Part shown: one piece after another, positions 1-12,635 of the stretch
How the letters are laid out: each line of letters begins with the position of its first letter
How positions within the stretch are numbered: position 1 is the first letter of the stretch
Origin: Antilocapra americana
Taxonomy: Eukaryota; Chordata; Mammalia; Artiodactyla; Antilocapridae
Reading direction: 5' to 3'
NCBI GenBank assembly: GCA_007570785.1
Contig: ML662442.1
Location: forward strand, 62,356,285-62,420,284
Length of the DNA: 64,000 bases
Program-made: the position numbers and the translations under genes
The notes under the pieces: generated by a model
Told to the model about the DNA's origin: nothing
Seen by the model: only the letters and a program-made list of their open reading frames with translations
The model's database searches: none

Positions 1-399
1 TTATTTAGAAGCTAAGTAGAGACTTAAATTCAAGTAAGATGATATCTATAAAAGCATTCATCTCCAAAATGTGTATTATCCAGTAAACATTTGCACATTT
101 ATTCTTTTTCACTGTAATATATATTAATTTTCCATTAAAAAATTTTAAATTTATAAACATTTAAAGAAATCACCTTGTTTTAAAATCTTGGGCCTAAATT
201 TATTTCTAGTGTAAATTATAAATGACTAGCATTCTATTTAAATGTAGTACTGAGAAAAGTGGACACCTTATTCCCATTTCTTCCATTTCACATACAGGTA
301 TTCTGGATAAAATGGAGCAAAGAAATTTATCATGTAGATTTAGGAAAGAAAGGGAACTTCCTAGATATCAAAGCAAAGAAGGAAATCTGAGTTAAGCGT
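1..399. other. AT-rich intron 10 sequence, nothing recognised
   Basis: I see no repeat, exon or regulatory pattern that I can support in this stretch. Confidence 0.6.
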
Positions 400-737
400 G
401 GTGCTGTTTAGTTGCTAAGTTGTGTTTGATTCTTTGTGACCCCATGGACTGTATAGCCAGTCAGCCTCCTCTGTCAGTGGGATTTCCCATGGCAAATACT
501 GGAGCGGGTTGCCATTTCCTTCACTTATGCATGTGAAGTGAAGAGAAAGCATTAGTCACTCAGCAGTGTTTGACTATAGCAGCCAAGCTATATTCTGTCC
601 ACGGGGAATTCTCTAGGCAAGAACACTGGAGTGGGTAGCCATTTCCTTATCCAGGGGATCTTTCTTATGCAGCCATTGCACCCAGGTCTCCTGCATTTCA
701 GGCTGATTCTTTTCCATCAGAGCCACCAGGGAAGCCC
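400..737 (-). repeat. Composite Bov-tA/Bov-A SINE pair, minus strand
   Basis: Two Bov-A-type units lie head to tail in minus orientation. The first is about 400-530 (tail tgctgtttagttgctaagt, then ggagcgggttgccatttcc). The second is about 531-737, linked by a gtgaagtgaagagaaag motif. The right end carries the tRNA-like head in reverse (gccaccagggaagccc). Both are diverged. Confidence 0.85.
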
Positions 738-1440
738 ATAAACTCAAACAAAACTATGCAACTAAGGTCGTGGCATTGGAGATAGGAGGCTCATCTTAAT
801 GCTAAGATAGGGGTTCAAGTTTAGAGTTTTAATGGCTTCTCTAAACCTTGACACTAAGATTTGGACCTACCTAGGGAAGCAGAAACTGAATTCATTTAAG
901 CTGGGACTCTAGAAATGCTCCCTAGCAGTCAACAAGCAGGCACTAGAAAATTACACCCAGAGGCTAGGTATGTCAACCAGAAAACATTCTCTTTCCTTTG
1001 GGGCTCTAGGTAGGTAAAAAATAGTGCACTGTCAAAACCCCAAATCTGTGTGCCACATGGGAATGGGGTCAGTCTTAATCTCCCTTTATGTGCTAGAATT
1101 CTTCAACATTTCAAGCAAATGGTATTTCCACAGGAAGAAAGTATAGCCTTAACTGACAGTGAACTCACCATAAAGTAGTATACTGCACAATAGGAAGATA
1201 ACTGCAAGAGGAAATTGGAAGTCAGAAAAGTCAGAATACTCATCAACTAAAAACAGGAAAGAATCAGATAGCCTGAAAAAATTGTACACACATAAAAATA
1301 TTTAAACAGTTTAATAATATAAATCACAGAAATAAAATATGTAGAAAATGAGTAGTCATAAAAATATGAGTAGGAAATAAAAGCACAAAGAAAGAAAAAA
1401 AGGGAAAATAAACAAACAAAAAAAATAGAGTACTATATTG
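738..1440. other. Unassigned intron sequence
   Basis: AT-rich sequence with an A-rich segment at about 1370-1425. No repeat family, exon or RNA gene is recognised. Confidence 0.55.
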
Positions 1441-1450
1441 AAAGAATAAG

Positions 1451-1588
1451 CTGCTGCTGCTGCTGCTGCTAAGTCGCTTCAGTCGTGTCTGACTCTTAGC
1501 GATCCCATGGACTGCAGCCTAGCAGGCTCCTCTGTCCATGAGATTTTCCAGGCAAGAGTACTGGAGTGGGTTGTCATTGCCTTCTCCA
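1451..1588 (-). repeat. Bov-A SINE with (AGC)n tail and target-site duplication, minus strand
   Basis: The element reads in reverse: a GCT run (about 7 units, 1450-1470) is the reversed 3' tail, followed by aagtcgcttcagtcgtgtc and ending near ttgccttctcc. The motif aaagaataagc occurs at 1441-1451 and again at 1589-1599, a perfect 11-bp duplication that marks the insertion boundaries. Confidence 0.88.
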
Positions 1589-1599
1589 AAAGAATAAGC

Positions 1600-2220
1600 A
1601 GGTTTGGGAAAAAGTTAATGTAATTTATTTCTAGAAATGAACAAAAAAGTCAGATGTAGTCATTGAAATTTAAAATTCAGTGAATGAGTTGAACAAGAGG
1701 TTAGAAACTGTTGGATAGAGGATCAGAAATACAGAATGGAGTAAAATACTTATACATTGTCATAAGGAGGTAAAGAAATAAAACTATGAGATACCGAGTG
1801 GCATAATTGGTGGAATGATAAAATAAGTTAAGCAAAAGTGGCCAAAGAAGATATTAGATGAAATTGGGTTGCAATGGTATTCAATAAATAATGAAGTAAA
1901 GAATTATGAAGAATTAGAGAAAATTATACATGCTCAGTTTGAAGAAGATTAAAAAAAAGTCCACCACCAGGTTTTACAGTAGAATCTCTGCCCACAAGTC
2001 AAGGAAAAAATATTAAAACCAGAGACAAATACCTGTTTATTGTGAATGTTCACCACCAGCAGCTCAACTTCACTGAAAAAGCTTCTCAGTGCTTCTCATA
2101 TATACTTCTCATATATACTTTAGTCAAAGAATATTGAACTCAGAAGAGTTTCAGTGAGTTGAAGACTGTAAAAATCTGTTTATGGAAAACAGTAGCATTT
2201 CTGTACACCAGCGATAGCCA
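1600..2220. other. Unassigned intron sequence
   Basis: AT-rich. It includes a small tandem duplication of a cttctcatatata unit at about 2093-2120. Nothing else is recognised. Confidence 0.55.
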
Positions 2221-2900
2221 ATTCAGTTCATTTCAGTTCAGTTCAATCGTTCAGTCATGTTCAACTCTTTGTGACCCCATGAACCACAACATGCCAGGCC
2301 TCCCTGTCCATCACCAACTCCTGGAGTCCACTCAAACCCATGGCCATCGAGTTGATGATGCCATCCAGCCATCTCATCCTCTGTCATCCACTTCTCCTCC
2401 TGCCTTCAATCTTTCCCACCATCAAGGTCTTTCAAATGAGTCAGCTGTTCACATCAGGTGGCCAATGTATTGGAGTTTCAGCTTCAACATCAGTCCTTCC
2501 AATGAACACACAGGACTGATCTCCTTTAAAATGGACTGGTTGGATCTCCTAGCAGTCCAAGGGACTCTCAAGAGTTTGCTCCAACACCACAGTTCAAAAG
2601 CATCAATTCTTTGGTGCTCAGTTTCTTTATAGTCCAACTCTCACATCCATACATGACTACTGGAAAAACCATAGCCTTGGCTAGACAGACTTTTGTTGGC
2701 AAAGTAATGTCTCTGCTTTTTAATATGCTGTCTAGGCTGGTCATAACTTTCCTTCCAAGGAGTAAGCGTCTTTTAATTTCATGGCTGCATTCACCATCTG
2801 CAGTGATTTTGGAGCCCAGAAAAATAACGTCAGCCACTGTTTCCACTGTCTCCCCATCTATCTGCCGTGAACTGATGGGACCGGATGCCATAATCTTAGA
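2221..2900 (-). mobile_element. BovB (RTE) LINE 3' fragment, minus strand
   Basis: About 680 bp of the BovB 3' end, reversed. The left end starts with the cagttcagttca tail typical of BovB/ART2A. The minus-strand frame at 2568-2891 encodes MASGPISSRQIDGETVETVA, followed by FLGSKITADG and YGCESWTIKK, the C-terminal part of the BovB reverse-transcriptase ORF. It is 5' truncated and frame-broken, so it cannot make a working enzyme. No clear target-site duplication was found. Confidence 0.92.
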
Positions 2901-3097
2901 AATGCAATAATATTTAGAATGGCAACAAAACGATGTGGTACTTAGGAATAAATGTTCTCAAGTAGAGGCATTTGTAAAAAAAAAATTATTGTAGATCATA
3001 AAGTAGTATTTAAAATGGGAGATAGCTGCTCATTTTAAGTGCTGGTAAAAATCTAGGGAAATGAAAGTGTTCACCATTTCTCTGATTAGAATGAATG

Positions 3098-3391
3098 AGG
3101 GACTTCCCTGGTGGTCCAGTGCCTAAGATCTGCACTCCCAATGTAGGGGGCCCAGATTTATTCTGTGAGGAGGGCAGGGTAACCCACTCTGGTATTCTTG
3201 CCTGGACAATCCCTAAGGGCAGAGAAGCCTTTCAGCCAGGAGTGCATGGGGTCACAAAGAGTTGGACACCACTGAGCAACTAAGCATAGCACAGCAAGGA
3301 ACTAGGTCCCACATGCTGCAGTGAAGATGATGAGGATCCCACATGGCACGACCTAGACCCAGTACAGCCAAATAAATAAATATTTTAAAAA
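3098..3391 (+). repeat. CHR/Bov-A2-type SINE with nested Bov-tA fragment, plus strand
   Basis: It starts gggacttccctggtggtcc and ends with an A-rich tail (aaataaataaatatttt). About 3155-3296 is interrupted by a Bov-tA piece (cccactctggtattcttgcc to ctgagcaactaagcatagc), after which the outer SINE resumes at ggaactaggtcccacatg. Target-site duplications flank it: attagaatgaa at 3085-3095 and attaggatgaa at 3392-3402, with one mismatch. Confidence 0.82.
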
Positions 3392-3402
3392 ATTAGGATG
3401 AA

Positions 3403-3934
3403 GGAATATCAAAACTTAGGTCAATATGGTGTTTAGTGTTATCATTAAAGGTATTTAAAACCTGTCAGCCAGCAACTCAGTATCTAGACATTTACCCTAA
3501 AGAATCTTATGCTACATGTACAAAGAAGCATATGAAAGATGTTCAGTACACTCCTTCTTGTTATTATGAAAATTAGGGAAAATCTAAATATCCATAGATA
3601 AGAAAAATAAATTGTGATATATTCATATAATCTGATACAAGAAACAAGTGAGTGAAATAGGTCTTATATGTAAAAACATTGATAAATTTCAGATGAAGTG
3701 AAGGAAACAATGCCGTTATCATTTATGTAAAGGTGTAAAATATAAAAAAAATCTATGAATACACAAATAGAAATTTTAAAATTTTAAATACACTGATATG
3801 ATTTGTACTAATTTCAGAAAGACAAGGCTCAAAGCTTTTCCTTCTGCCCTCTTACTGCATCCTCCTCTCCTAGTGTCTTCCCCTCCCAAAATTTGCTTCA
3901 TCTCTCATATCCTAGCCTGTCTTTTATTCTTTCA
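3403..3934. other. Unassigned intron sequence
   Basis: AT-rich, ending in a C+T-rich patch at about 3835-3935. I see nothing I can name. Confidence 0.5.
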
Positions 3935-5440
3935 AAAGTATATTTCTTAACTTTGGCTCTTGCTGGATTTGATTTGATGTTTTGTTGACTACATTTACAT
4001 CCACATTCCTCAGAGAAAGTGGTCTATAATTTTCTTTTTTTGTAGTATCTTTGTCTGGTTTTGGTGTCAGGGTGATGGTGGCTTCATAGAATGAATTTGG
4101 AAGTGTTTACTCCTCTTCAACTTTTTGGAATGGTTTGAGAAGGATAAATTCTTTATTGTCCATTTGGTAGGATTTCTCAATGAGGCTGTCCAATTCTGAA
4201 CTCTTGTTTGGAAAGAGGTGTTTGGGTTTTTTTTTCCTTCACAGATTCTATTCCACTTCTAGTGATGATCTGTTCAAGTTAACTATTTCTTCTCGACTCA
4301 ATTTTGACAAGCTGTATGTTTCAATAACTTGTCCATTTCTGCAATTTGTTGGCATAAAACTGTTCAAACTGAAGAAGGAAATGACAACCCGCTCCAGTAT
4401 TCTTGCCTGGAGAATTCCATAGACAGAGGAGACCGGTGGGCTTCAGTCCATGGAGCCGCCGAGTCAGACATGACTGAGTGACTAACGCTTTCACAACTGT
4501 TTGCAGTATTCTCTTATGATTTTTTGTTGAGCACTTTATGTGTCTATGTTCATTAGTGATATTTGCCTGTAACTTTCTTTTTGTGTTATCTTTGCCTGGC
4601 TTTGGTGTTGGGGAACTGTAACTGCAGGAAATGAGGTAGCTGTGCTGCTCCTAGGATCTGGGCTGCCTCTGTGATAGACGTCTTCTGGGACCTGTCTACT
4701 CCAGATCTAGTGCTGAACTGTGGTGTAGAGTGAGAAGAGCTCATGTATTCTTGCTGGAATACTCCTGCCCAGAGCCTCTCTGCCCAGATTTAGCAGTTGG
4801 CCACTGTGTGTTCCTGTGGCACTAGCTGGTGGACGCATGGACAGTGGTCCTCTCAGCTCTGTGCAGATCACACCCCAGGTGCCCTGGTCCGTCTCTGCAT
4901 AAATAGACGGAATCGTTGCCTTGTTTCTGCACCAGGCTGTCGTGTGGAGTTGAGTGGAGCTGGGAAATTCACTCCTTCAGACTGGGGAATGCAGCAAAGT
5001 GGCAGCCGCCGTGGCAAGGCGCTCTCTTTCTGTTAGCAAGCCAGCACTCCTCACTAGTAGCCAAGGTTTCCACAGCTCTGTCTTAGCAGATTTTCCAGCA
5101 GACACAGGGGCTTGTATCCTCCATGCAGGACCCTAGGACTGAGATGCACAGAGTGAATCAGTTTGCTCTCTCCCCAAGGTGAGAGCCACCAGTGTGGCCC
5201 TTCTCTTTCTTCCAGATCTCTCCAAGGGGAGCAGGTTCTGACCTGATGCCTTGTTTCCCCAACTCTGACCTGATTATGTGGAGGTCTTTCTTACAGTTGT
5301 GGTTGTATAAGAGATCTTCTGCCGGTTTCCCATTAGTTTTCTGTGAGAATTGTTCTGCATGTAGACACATTTTTGATGAGTTTGTGGTAGAGCTCCATGT
5401 CCACCTGCTCTACCACTTTCATCCCATTTCAGATCTAGAT
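3935..5440 (-). mobile_element. Old, rearranged L1 remnant including 5'-UTR-like part, minus strand
   Basis: About 3945-4360 matches reversed mammalian L1 ORF2 (gtggtctataattttc, atctttgtctggttttggtg, ataaaactgttc). The L1 continues after a nested SINE as gcagtattctcttatgattt. A second copy of the same ORF2 segment appears at about 4545-4610 (gtgatatttgcctgtaac). Then 4620-5440 is G+C-richer and ends in a stretch resembling the reversed start of an L1 5' UTR (agctccatgtccacctgc). The order implies internal deletion or duplication. The frames at 4797-5036 and 5192-5446 are not genes. Confidence 0.6.
4365..4494 (+). repeat. 5'-truncated Bov-tA SINE inserted in the old L1, plus strand
   Basis: It runs from ggaaatgacaacccgctcc to actgagtgactaacgctttca. 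The L1 motif aactgtt flanks it on both sides (4358-4364 and 4495-4501), consistent with a short target-site duplication. Confidence 0.82.
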
Positions 5441-5634
5441 ATTTAGCTTACAGGTTTTTGGGGGTGGATGGGGCATTCATCTATACTTTTTTTTTTCTAT
5501 TGTCTGGTTTCCTAGTTTTCAACTATTCTGGAGTTCCTAGAATAAATAGTGGCTGATCTTATGCTTGGAAAAAAAAAAAACTTGCTCTCTTTAAGTACCA
5601 ATAATAGTCATTAGCTTTTAGGGGTACATACAGT

Positions 5635-5727
5635 CTTCCCTGGAAAATCTCATGGACAGAGGAACCTGGCAGGCTACATTCCATGGGGTCACAAAGAGTT
5701 GGACACAACTGAGTGACCGAACATAGC
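5635..5727 (+). repeat. Bov-tA SINE 3' fragment, plus strand
   Basis: About 90 bp matching the distal half of the SINE: ggaaaatctcatggacagag to caactgagtgaccgaacat. Confidence 0.8.
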
Positions 5728-8700
5728 TGAAGCACACGTGGGAAAATATTCATATTTTTAACTTCCAGGTTGTGGGTAATGGATAGCTATCATATGTACT
5801 TTTCCAATGCTTTGAAATAATTCTAGATTTAAAGTTTCTCTAATTGAAGGAGAAAAAAAGGATTTCCTAATTTAAAAAGATATAAAAGCAATTTTTAGCT
5901 TACTACAGTATCAACTATTGTAATGTCTACACATAAGATTTTCTGTTATATCCTTGTTTAGATAATGATATTACTGAACACCATCCTAATTATATTTCAA
6001 AGTATGAAAGCAATGCAACTCAAGACAGAAAAATATTTACTAATTTTATGTATTATTAAAATGTTTAAAATGTCTCTCCTGGTAAATTACAAGAGACAAG
6101 CTAATTTCAGATATATGACAAGTCAATTAAATTTAAATGCTCTTCTGATTCTTGGCATTTATTTTAAGTACTAAATGCTAAAACTTGGCTCTTTTGAAGT
6201 TTAGAATCACAGTCTCAATTCAAAGCCTGAATTGCAGGCTCTGATAAATAATATAAATGGACCTTGGTCTAGGTAGAAACGTGCTTTTATTTTTATCAAA
6301 GTCATAATAGACAAATAGTGAAGTAAAAGACTGGAAATCAAAGTCAACATTTTTATCTTTTTTTGCCCGCCCCTCCTTTTTTTTTGACTGCACTTTTTGT
6401 TAACTTCTTACTGGCACACAAAATGATGTGATCTGACCTTGGTTTACCTCTCCAGAATATTCTTGAGCTTCAGCCTCTGTCTTCTAGCCTTAAATTTCTT
6501 GAGTCACCAAGCTCTTTTTAACTCTGGAATTTTACACATTCTATTCAGACTGCTTGGAAAACCTCAGTCTGACCTTTTCCCTTTGCTTACCTAGGCCGTT
6601 TTCAAGGCTCAGTTCCATTTCTCAGGAAACTATCCATTATCCTCTAGTCAAAATTATTCTTCTGCTGTAGTCACTTGTCATCTTCTTCCTTGATTATCTT
6701 TTCACAATTTGCAATCCATTTAACATCTATTACACCTCTATGGTGACATCAATTCTATGTATTTTCTTCATCATTAAAAAATAAGATAACACAGTGGCTC
6801 ATACATAAAACGGAAGGAAAGGAGAAAACTAAAAAGAAGTATGAAGCTTTGACAGTTGCTTAAACTGATTCATATTTCTTAATCCATAAAATGATATTGA
6901 CTCTTTCTTGCCTAATTCTCTATAGTTGTAACATTGAAATCCTGTACAAAATATAAAGTATAATCATAAATGCCTGCTGGTTTATCTCTTGTTTATATAT
7001 TTTTATAAGTAGAGATAAGTTTCCATTCTTTTCCTCAATGGGATTTTTAAAGTGTATGCTAATATTTTTATTGGTCTGGGTGTCCCACCTCTTTTCCATT
7101 TATGTACAGGAATGTTTATCTTACTTTCTTGTTAGGTCCAAACCCAGGGCATTTTTACAAAAGGCATACAATTTATATATTTGATCCCAAATCTAAATTA
7201 CAAATGTAAAATTTTTAGCATAAAAAGTCTATGCCATAATTTGTCTTATGTGACAGTTACAGTTCAAAACTATTATGCTAATTGTTTTTTATATTGAAAA
7301 TTAAGGTTGTAAAAAATTGAGAACTAATTTTCATTGATTTTCTTCTCTTTTTCTAATCCACCAAGTATTATTTAGCCTTAGAACAGTGTATTTAAAGAGT
7401 AAACACTCAACAAATACTGCCAATTATCTAATTATCCTTCTTTTGTTAACTTCTTTTATTACTAGGATGCATTAGAATGAAGGCCATAACAGAGGGAAAG
7501 CTTTAATTGACTACAAACACCCCAACAAACAGTCATGGCTGCAAATTTTTTGAAGAAATTATCACAAAAAAATAACTTAAATGTCACTGGAGATATTCCT
7601 GGTAACTTCATCAGCAGAATTCCCAGTTGGCTAACAATCACAGATAAGCATGTATTGTTGAAGTTGTCCCTAATTTGTAAGAAGGTAACTTCATGAGAAA
7701 GAATACAGGGAAACTATTACAACTCTATTTCTCTAGAGAGAAACTGTGCTGAGGAAACTATAGCAAAAAGAAAACTGTTGTCAACCCAACAGTCTCTAAC
7801 TTCAAGAAAAAAGGATCTAGTCATATTTTTCTAATTCAACTTTATTTTTAGGGAAAAAAAGAGTACTAAATAAAAAAGGGCAGTTATTACATACTTTTTG
7901 TAAGGTAGGTCACAAAATATCTAATTAGATTCTCAGTTAAATATGTTCAACAGAAATATGTATGTAAAGCACATATTTCTCCCTAAGGAGATGAAAATTT
8001 GTTCTTGAGGGGCAAAAATACATCCATTTTACATATAAGGCAAACATATTCATGCAGTGCATTAACACATACAGTATATTTGTAGAATTAAAATTTCATT
8101 GTGGTGATGATTAGAAAAAAATGACTAAGAGTTTCCTTCAGGACAAGATAATGAAAACGAGGTTGAGAACTACGGATCTGAAGTGACACTTTTTATTATC
8201 AAAATATGTAAGAGAATAAAAATATATGCTATGCGGATTAAGATTGGATGGTGGAAAAAAAATTGACTATTATTAGTTCCTGTTTAATTTTTTTTAATAT
8301 AACCAACTGGAATAATGCTTTAGAAATGAAAAAGCTAGAATATTTGCTTTTAGGAAAATAAGATGATATAAGGAAATGTTAATCTCTAGAGTGAAAGTCT
8401 GGAGCACTCTGAAAATTAAGTGTGGAGCATTTTGGAAATTACCTATTTCATAGGCCTATGTGTAAAAAAATTACCATTAAATTTGGAAATTAGAAAGAAT
8501 ACTATTGAACTCTAAATAAAATATTAAAATTACTGGATTGATGAGAGCTGCACATTTGAAATGCCAGGAGACTAGATTTGACCCCATTTTGTTTAGATAA
8601 ACAGTTTAAAAGACATTTAACATTTTTATTAAATTATATGCTAATAACTTTTTAAAGTTGATCGGTATAGAGAGCTAAAAGAGAGGAATCTCATAATGAC

Positions 8701-9927
8701 TAAATTAGTATTTGGGCTAAAAGTCATAGACTCTTGCCATTATTATCAGGTATTGAGGATCAGCTATTTTCACATCCACGCTTTAGAGACTGAGTTGGGT
8801 GGTGACACATGAGAAGATAAGGTATTGTCCTTGAAAATCTCAATAATATAAGAGGCAAAAAAAGAACATAAGTGATGTCTTTATTGTCTGGATTGATTGA
8901 CTTAAAAAAAAACCTACGTAGACATTCTTACATCTGTAAACATTCTAATGAAGAGAACAGTGCTGCAGTGGCCCATTTTAATCTGATGATACAAACCTTA
9001 GGATCTGTTACATTTTTTTCTTTCAACCTTGTGGCTTTTCTGTCTTATTTTTCCTTCAGTAGGTTGGAAAACTTTGGCCATAAATCCAGTGTCATATCCA
9101 AAGCATGCACTCAATACCCCTCTTAAGACAGTAATTCCCTTATGCTTTGTATTATACTTAGTGGTCCAAGTTTGCTGTAATTCTTTGGAGGACATTTTTT
9201 ATATTCTCTTTGGCATTTCATATAATGCCTTGAATGTAGTATGTCAGCTATGATTTGATGAATGAGTGAGTAATAACAGAGAATAAAGGAAAACTGAAGA
9301 GTAATATACAGATCATTTATTAATAATTTGTTATTGATAACAAAGGAAATTAAAATGCTCAAAGAACCCACCCATAAAGCAGATAGTTCATTCTCAAGTT
9401 GAAAATGAATTAGAAATACAATCAGGGGTTGCTTCATGGATGCTAGTTGTTGATGACTCCTAGAAAAATTTTGAAAAAGCAATTATGTACTGGGAACCCA
9501 TAAAAAGAACTGAGACCCAAGCTTCTAAGATCACCTGTATTAGAAAACTACGAAGAAGTGGAGAACCTGTCTCTGTGAGGTGTAGTAAATGTCTGGAGCA
9601 CCATGCTTCTGTGTTTGAATTGTGCCGCTCTGAGATATCAAACTGTAATATTCTCTAGTAAGCACCGTTTAAAAGCTAGTATCTTTTTAAAGAAAGTTTT
9701 GGAGTCCTTAAATAAGAAATTACTTAGATATGCACTCTCTCAAGGGAGATTAGAAAGCTAAAAAGGAAGTAGAATCTGATGTAATAATTGTCTATACATA
9801 TCAGAAAGCAGAATGCTAGTGAGGGCTAAAAAGATTTTCTCTCTGATTCATTATTTTCTTAGCAGCATCAAGAGGCTCTTTAACCAGTCCATAAGAACAC
9901 ACATATAAAAATTATTATATCCACCAA
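5728..9927. other. 4.2 kb of intron without firm features
   Basis: AT-rich sequence with many short A/T runs. About 6450-6760 weakly resembles an L2 3' region in composition and wording (caaggctcagttccatttc), too diverged to call. The open frames at 8872-9126 and 9123-9482 have no recognisable domain and no splice context. I see no RNA gene. Confidence 0.5.
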
Positions 9928-11080
9928 TGAATCAAATTGCCAACATCCGTTGGATCATAGAAAAAGCAAGGGATTTCCAGAAAAGCATTTACTTCTGCTT
10001 TATTAACTATGCCAAAGCCTTGACTTTGTGGATCACAACAAATTGTGAAAAATTCTTGAAGAGATGAGAATACCAGATCACCTGACCTGACTCTTTAGAA
10101 ATCTGTATGCAGGTCAAGAAGCAACAGTTAGAACCAGATGGAACAGACTAGTTCCAAATTGGGAAAGGAGTATGTCAAGGCTATATATTGTCACTGTTTA
10201 TTTAACTTATATGCATAGTGCAGCATGTGAAATGCTGGACTAGATGAAGCACAAGCTGGAATCAAGACTTCTGAGAGAAATATCAATAACCTCATATATG
10301 CAGATGACACCACCCTTATGGCAGAAAGCAAAGAGGAACTAAAGAGCCTCTTGATGAAAGCGAAAAAGGAGAGTGAAAAAGCCGGCTTAAAACTCAACAT
10401 TCAGAAAACTAAGATCATGGCATCTGGTCCTATCACTTCATGGCAAATAGATGGGGAAACAATGGAAACAGTGAAAGATTTTATTTTCTTGGGCTCAAAA
10501 ATCACTGCAGAATGTGACTGCAGCCATGAAATTAAAATATGCTTGCTCTTGGAAGAAAAGCTATGACTGGCCTAGACAGCAATATTAAAAAGCAGAAACG
10601 TCACTTTGCTGACAAACGTCCCCTCTAGTCAAAGCTATGGTTTTTTTCCAGTAGTCATGTATGGATGTGAGAGTTGGACCATGAAGAAAGCTGAGCTCTG
10701 AGTAATTGATGCTTTTGAATTGTGGTGTTGGAGAAGACTCTTGAGAGTCCTTTTGAATGCAAGGAGATCCAACCAGTCCCTCCTAAAGGAAATTAGTCCT
10801 GAGTATTCATTGAAAGGATTGATGCTGAAGTGGAAACTCCAATACTTTGGCCATGTGATGCAGAGAACTGACTCACTGGAAAAGATCCTGATGCTGGGAA
10901 AGATTGAAGGCAGGAGGAGAAGGGGCCGACAGAGAATGAGATGGTTGGATGGCATCACAGAGTCAATGGATATGAGTTTGAACAAGCTCTGGGAGTTGGT
11001 GAAGGACAAGGAAGCCTGACGTGCTGCAGTCCATGGGGTTGCCAAGAGTCTGACATGACTGAGCAACTCAACTGAACTGA
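9928..11080 (+). mobile_element. BovB LINE 3' part with broken reverse-transcriptase ORF, plus strand
   Basis: About 1.15 kb. It starts within the RT domain (atcaaattgccaacatccg) and runs to the typical end (gagcaactcaactgaactga). Translated pieces include YADDTTLMAESKEELKSLL (catalytic YADD near 10300), MASGPITSWQIDGET, and [20 protein letters not shown] at 10720-11019. These pieces lie in different frames separated by indels, so the ORF is dead. Only the 3' third of a full BovB (about 3.2 kb in the family) is present. The long minus-strand frame at 10635-11180 is its antisense shadow. Confidence 0.93.
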
Positions 11081-11360
11081 TATTCACCATATTTAGTATT
11101 GACTTAATATTCAACTGTAGTAGAGGTTGAGAAAAATCAGAACCAAGGACTTTTCTGTTGAGTGATTCTAACTCAATCAATTAGGAACTACTCAATAAAG
11201 AAAAAATATGGTATAGACTCAGGACTAAAAATGAAGAAGTCTAGAATCCTACTATCCTTAAATGCTGTCTTGGTAAAGACTACACTCATTTTGAATGATT
11301 CACTAGAAAGATTCATAACTTTGAAAAGCTGTTATACTCATGGTTTATTAAAGTAAAAAA
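11081..11360. other. Unassigned intron sequence
   Basis: AT-rich, with no recognisable repeat or gene. Confidence 0.5.
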
Positions 11361-11460
11361 GGGGATTAGTGGTCCAGTGGTTCAGCAGGCACAGGTTCAA
11401 TCCCTGGTTGGGAAGCTAAGATCCCAGCTATGTCCAATGCAGACAAAAAAATTAAAAAGA
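11361..11460 (+). repeat. CHR/Bov-A2-type SINE, short, plus strand
   Basis: It contains tggtccagtggttcagcagg, the B-box-like ggttcaatccctggt and aagctaagatcccag, followed by an A-rich tail (acaaaaaaattaaaaag). It lacks the first part of the consensus. Confidence 0.78.
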
Positions 11461-12344
11461 TAGAGTGAGAAGGATACAGGTCAAAATCCTGTATCCTTTC
11501 GTATGCAACAAAATGTGCATAGGAGAGAATCAAGGAGAGATCAAGCACAAACTTCCAGTTATCCTCTCCCAGTAGAATCAGAGGGTGGTTAATTCTCCTA
11601 ACACTGTTTTACAACACATATGAGTTATTATCAACCAGGAAAACTCATTGAAGTCTTAGTGTTCAAGGTTTGTATTGGGGGTCAAATTAAGTAGATAAGG
11701 AGTACTCATATGACTGACTTTGTCTACTCAGTCTCAACTATCCCCATGTCAAACTGATACATAATGGCAAGGACCCCAGATAAACAAAACTAGGCATTTA
11801 CCATAAATCATATCATTAGCATAAAATATCTCATATGACTCCTGGTTTAGGTTATACAAAGACATTCTTATCAGCAAGATATTCTAAGGGTTAAGTGGTT
11901 ATGTCCCAGGAGCTGGTCAAAGGACAGTCTTTTCAATTTAGAATGTGCAGGGTTTGAATACTATAAGGCCATTGAATTAATCCTTTACTGCACCCTATGA
12001 TATTGAAAATTTTCTTTGTTCTAGTGTCTCATGTTATGGATACTTTACTTACTATTGCCAGGTTAAACACCTCAAACATAGTTGTGTTGATTTATCTCCT
12101 ACTGAATACCTTTTAATGACTTTTCATCAATTCCTATGGGATAAGATCTGATCTCTTAAAGGTTTAATACATGAATTTAGGGATCCTGGAACCCAAGCAC
12201 CAAATTAAGATCCTAGCATAAGGGAAATATTCAATATAGTTTTTTAAAGAGTAAATACTAAAGGAAACTTCTAAGCTTTGAATTAATACTTATTCCTATT
12301 ATCTTTGCTAATGAGGTCTCTCTTCTATCCCCTCCATCAGGATG
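11461..12344. other. Unassigned intron sequence
   Basis: No recognisable repeat, exon or RNA gene. Confidence 0.5.
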
Positions 12345-12635
12345 AATTTTTAAACCATGCTTGAAGGCTTAGGTCAAATTCCACTCTTGTCATAAAGCCT
12401 CCTCAAGCCTTCATAGCAGAAACCAGCCCTTTATCCTCTGTGTTCTTATAATTTATTTCTGTTATCTTCTTTTTGTGTTCCACCTTGTATTATGTTGATT
12501 GTAAATGTATCTCTTTACTCAACTCTAGATGCTGGCTTTTAAAGACAGAGATCTTGACTCACTCATCTTTATAGTACCTAGAATTTCTACCATAATATGA
12601 TGCTTTGGTTTATTAAATTGAATATTGCAATTATT
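12345..12635 (+). repeat. L2 LINE 3'-end remnant, plus strand
   Basis: Wording follows the L2 3' consensus: ggcttaggtcaaattccact, agcctcctcaagcctt, gcttttaaagacagagatc, tagtacctagaatttc, then an attgaata-like end. It is highly diverged, as expected for L2. Confidence 0.62.

Noticed and set aside
4797..5136. Overlapping + frames in the G+C-richer part as a CpG-island gene
   Set aside because: The region reads as reversed L1 5'-UTR-like sequence following L1 ORF2 pieces; no splice sites or domains.
10635..11180. 181-codon minus-strand frame
   Set aside because: Antisense of a plus-strand BovB 3' end. The same shadow protein text appears at 60161-60580 and, from the minus-strand copies, at 2159-2632.
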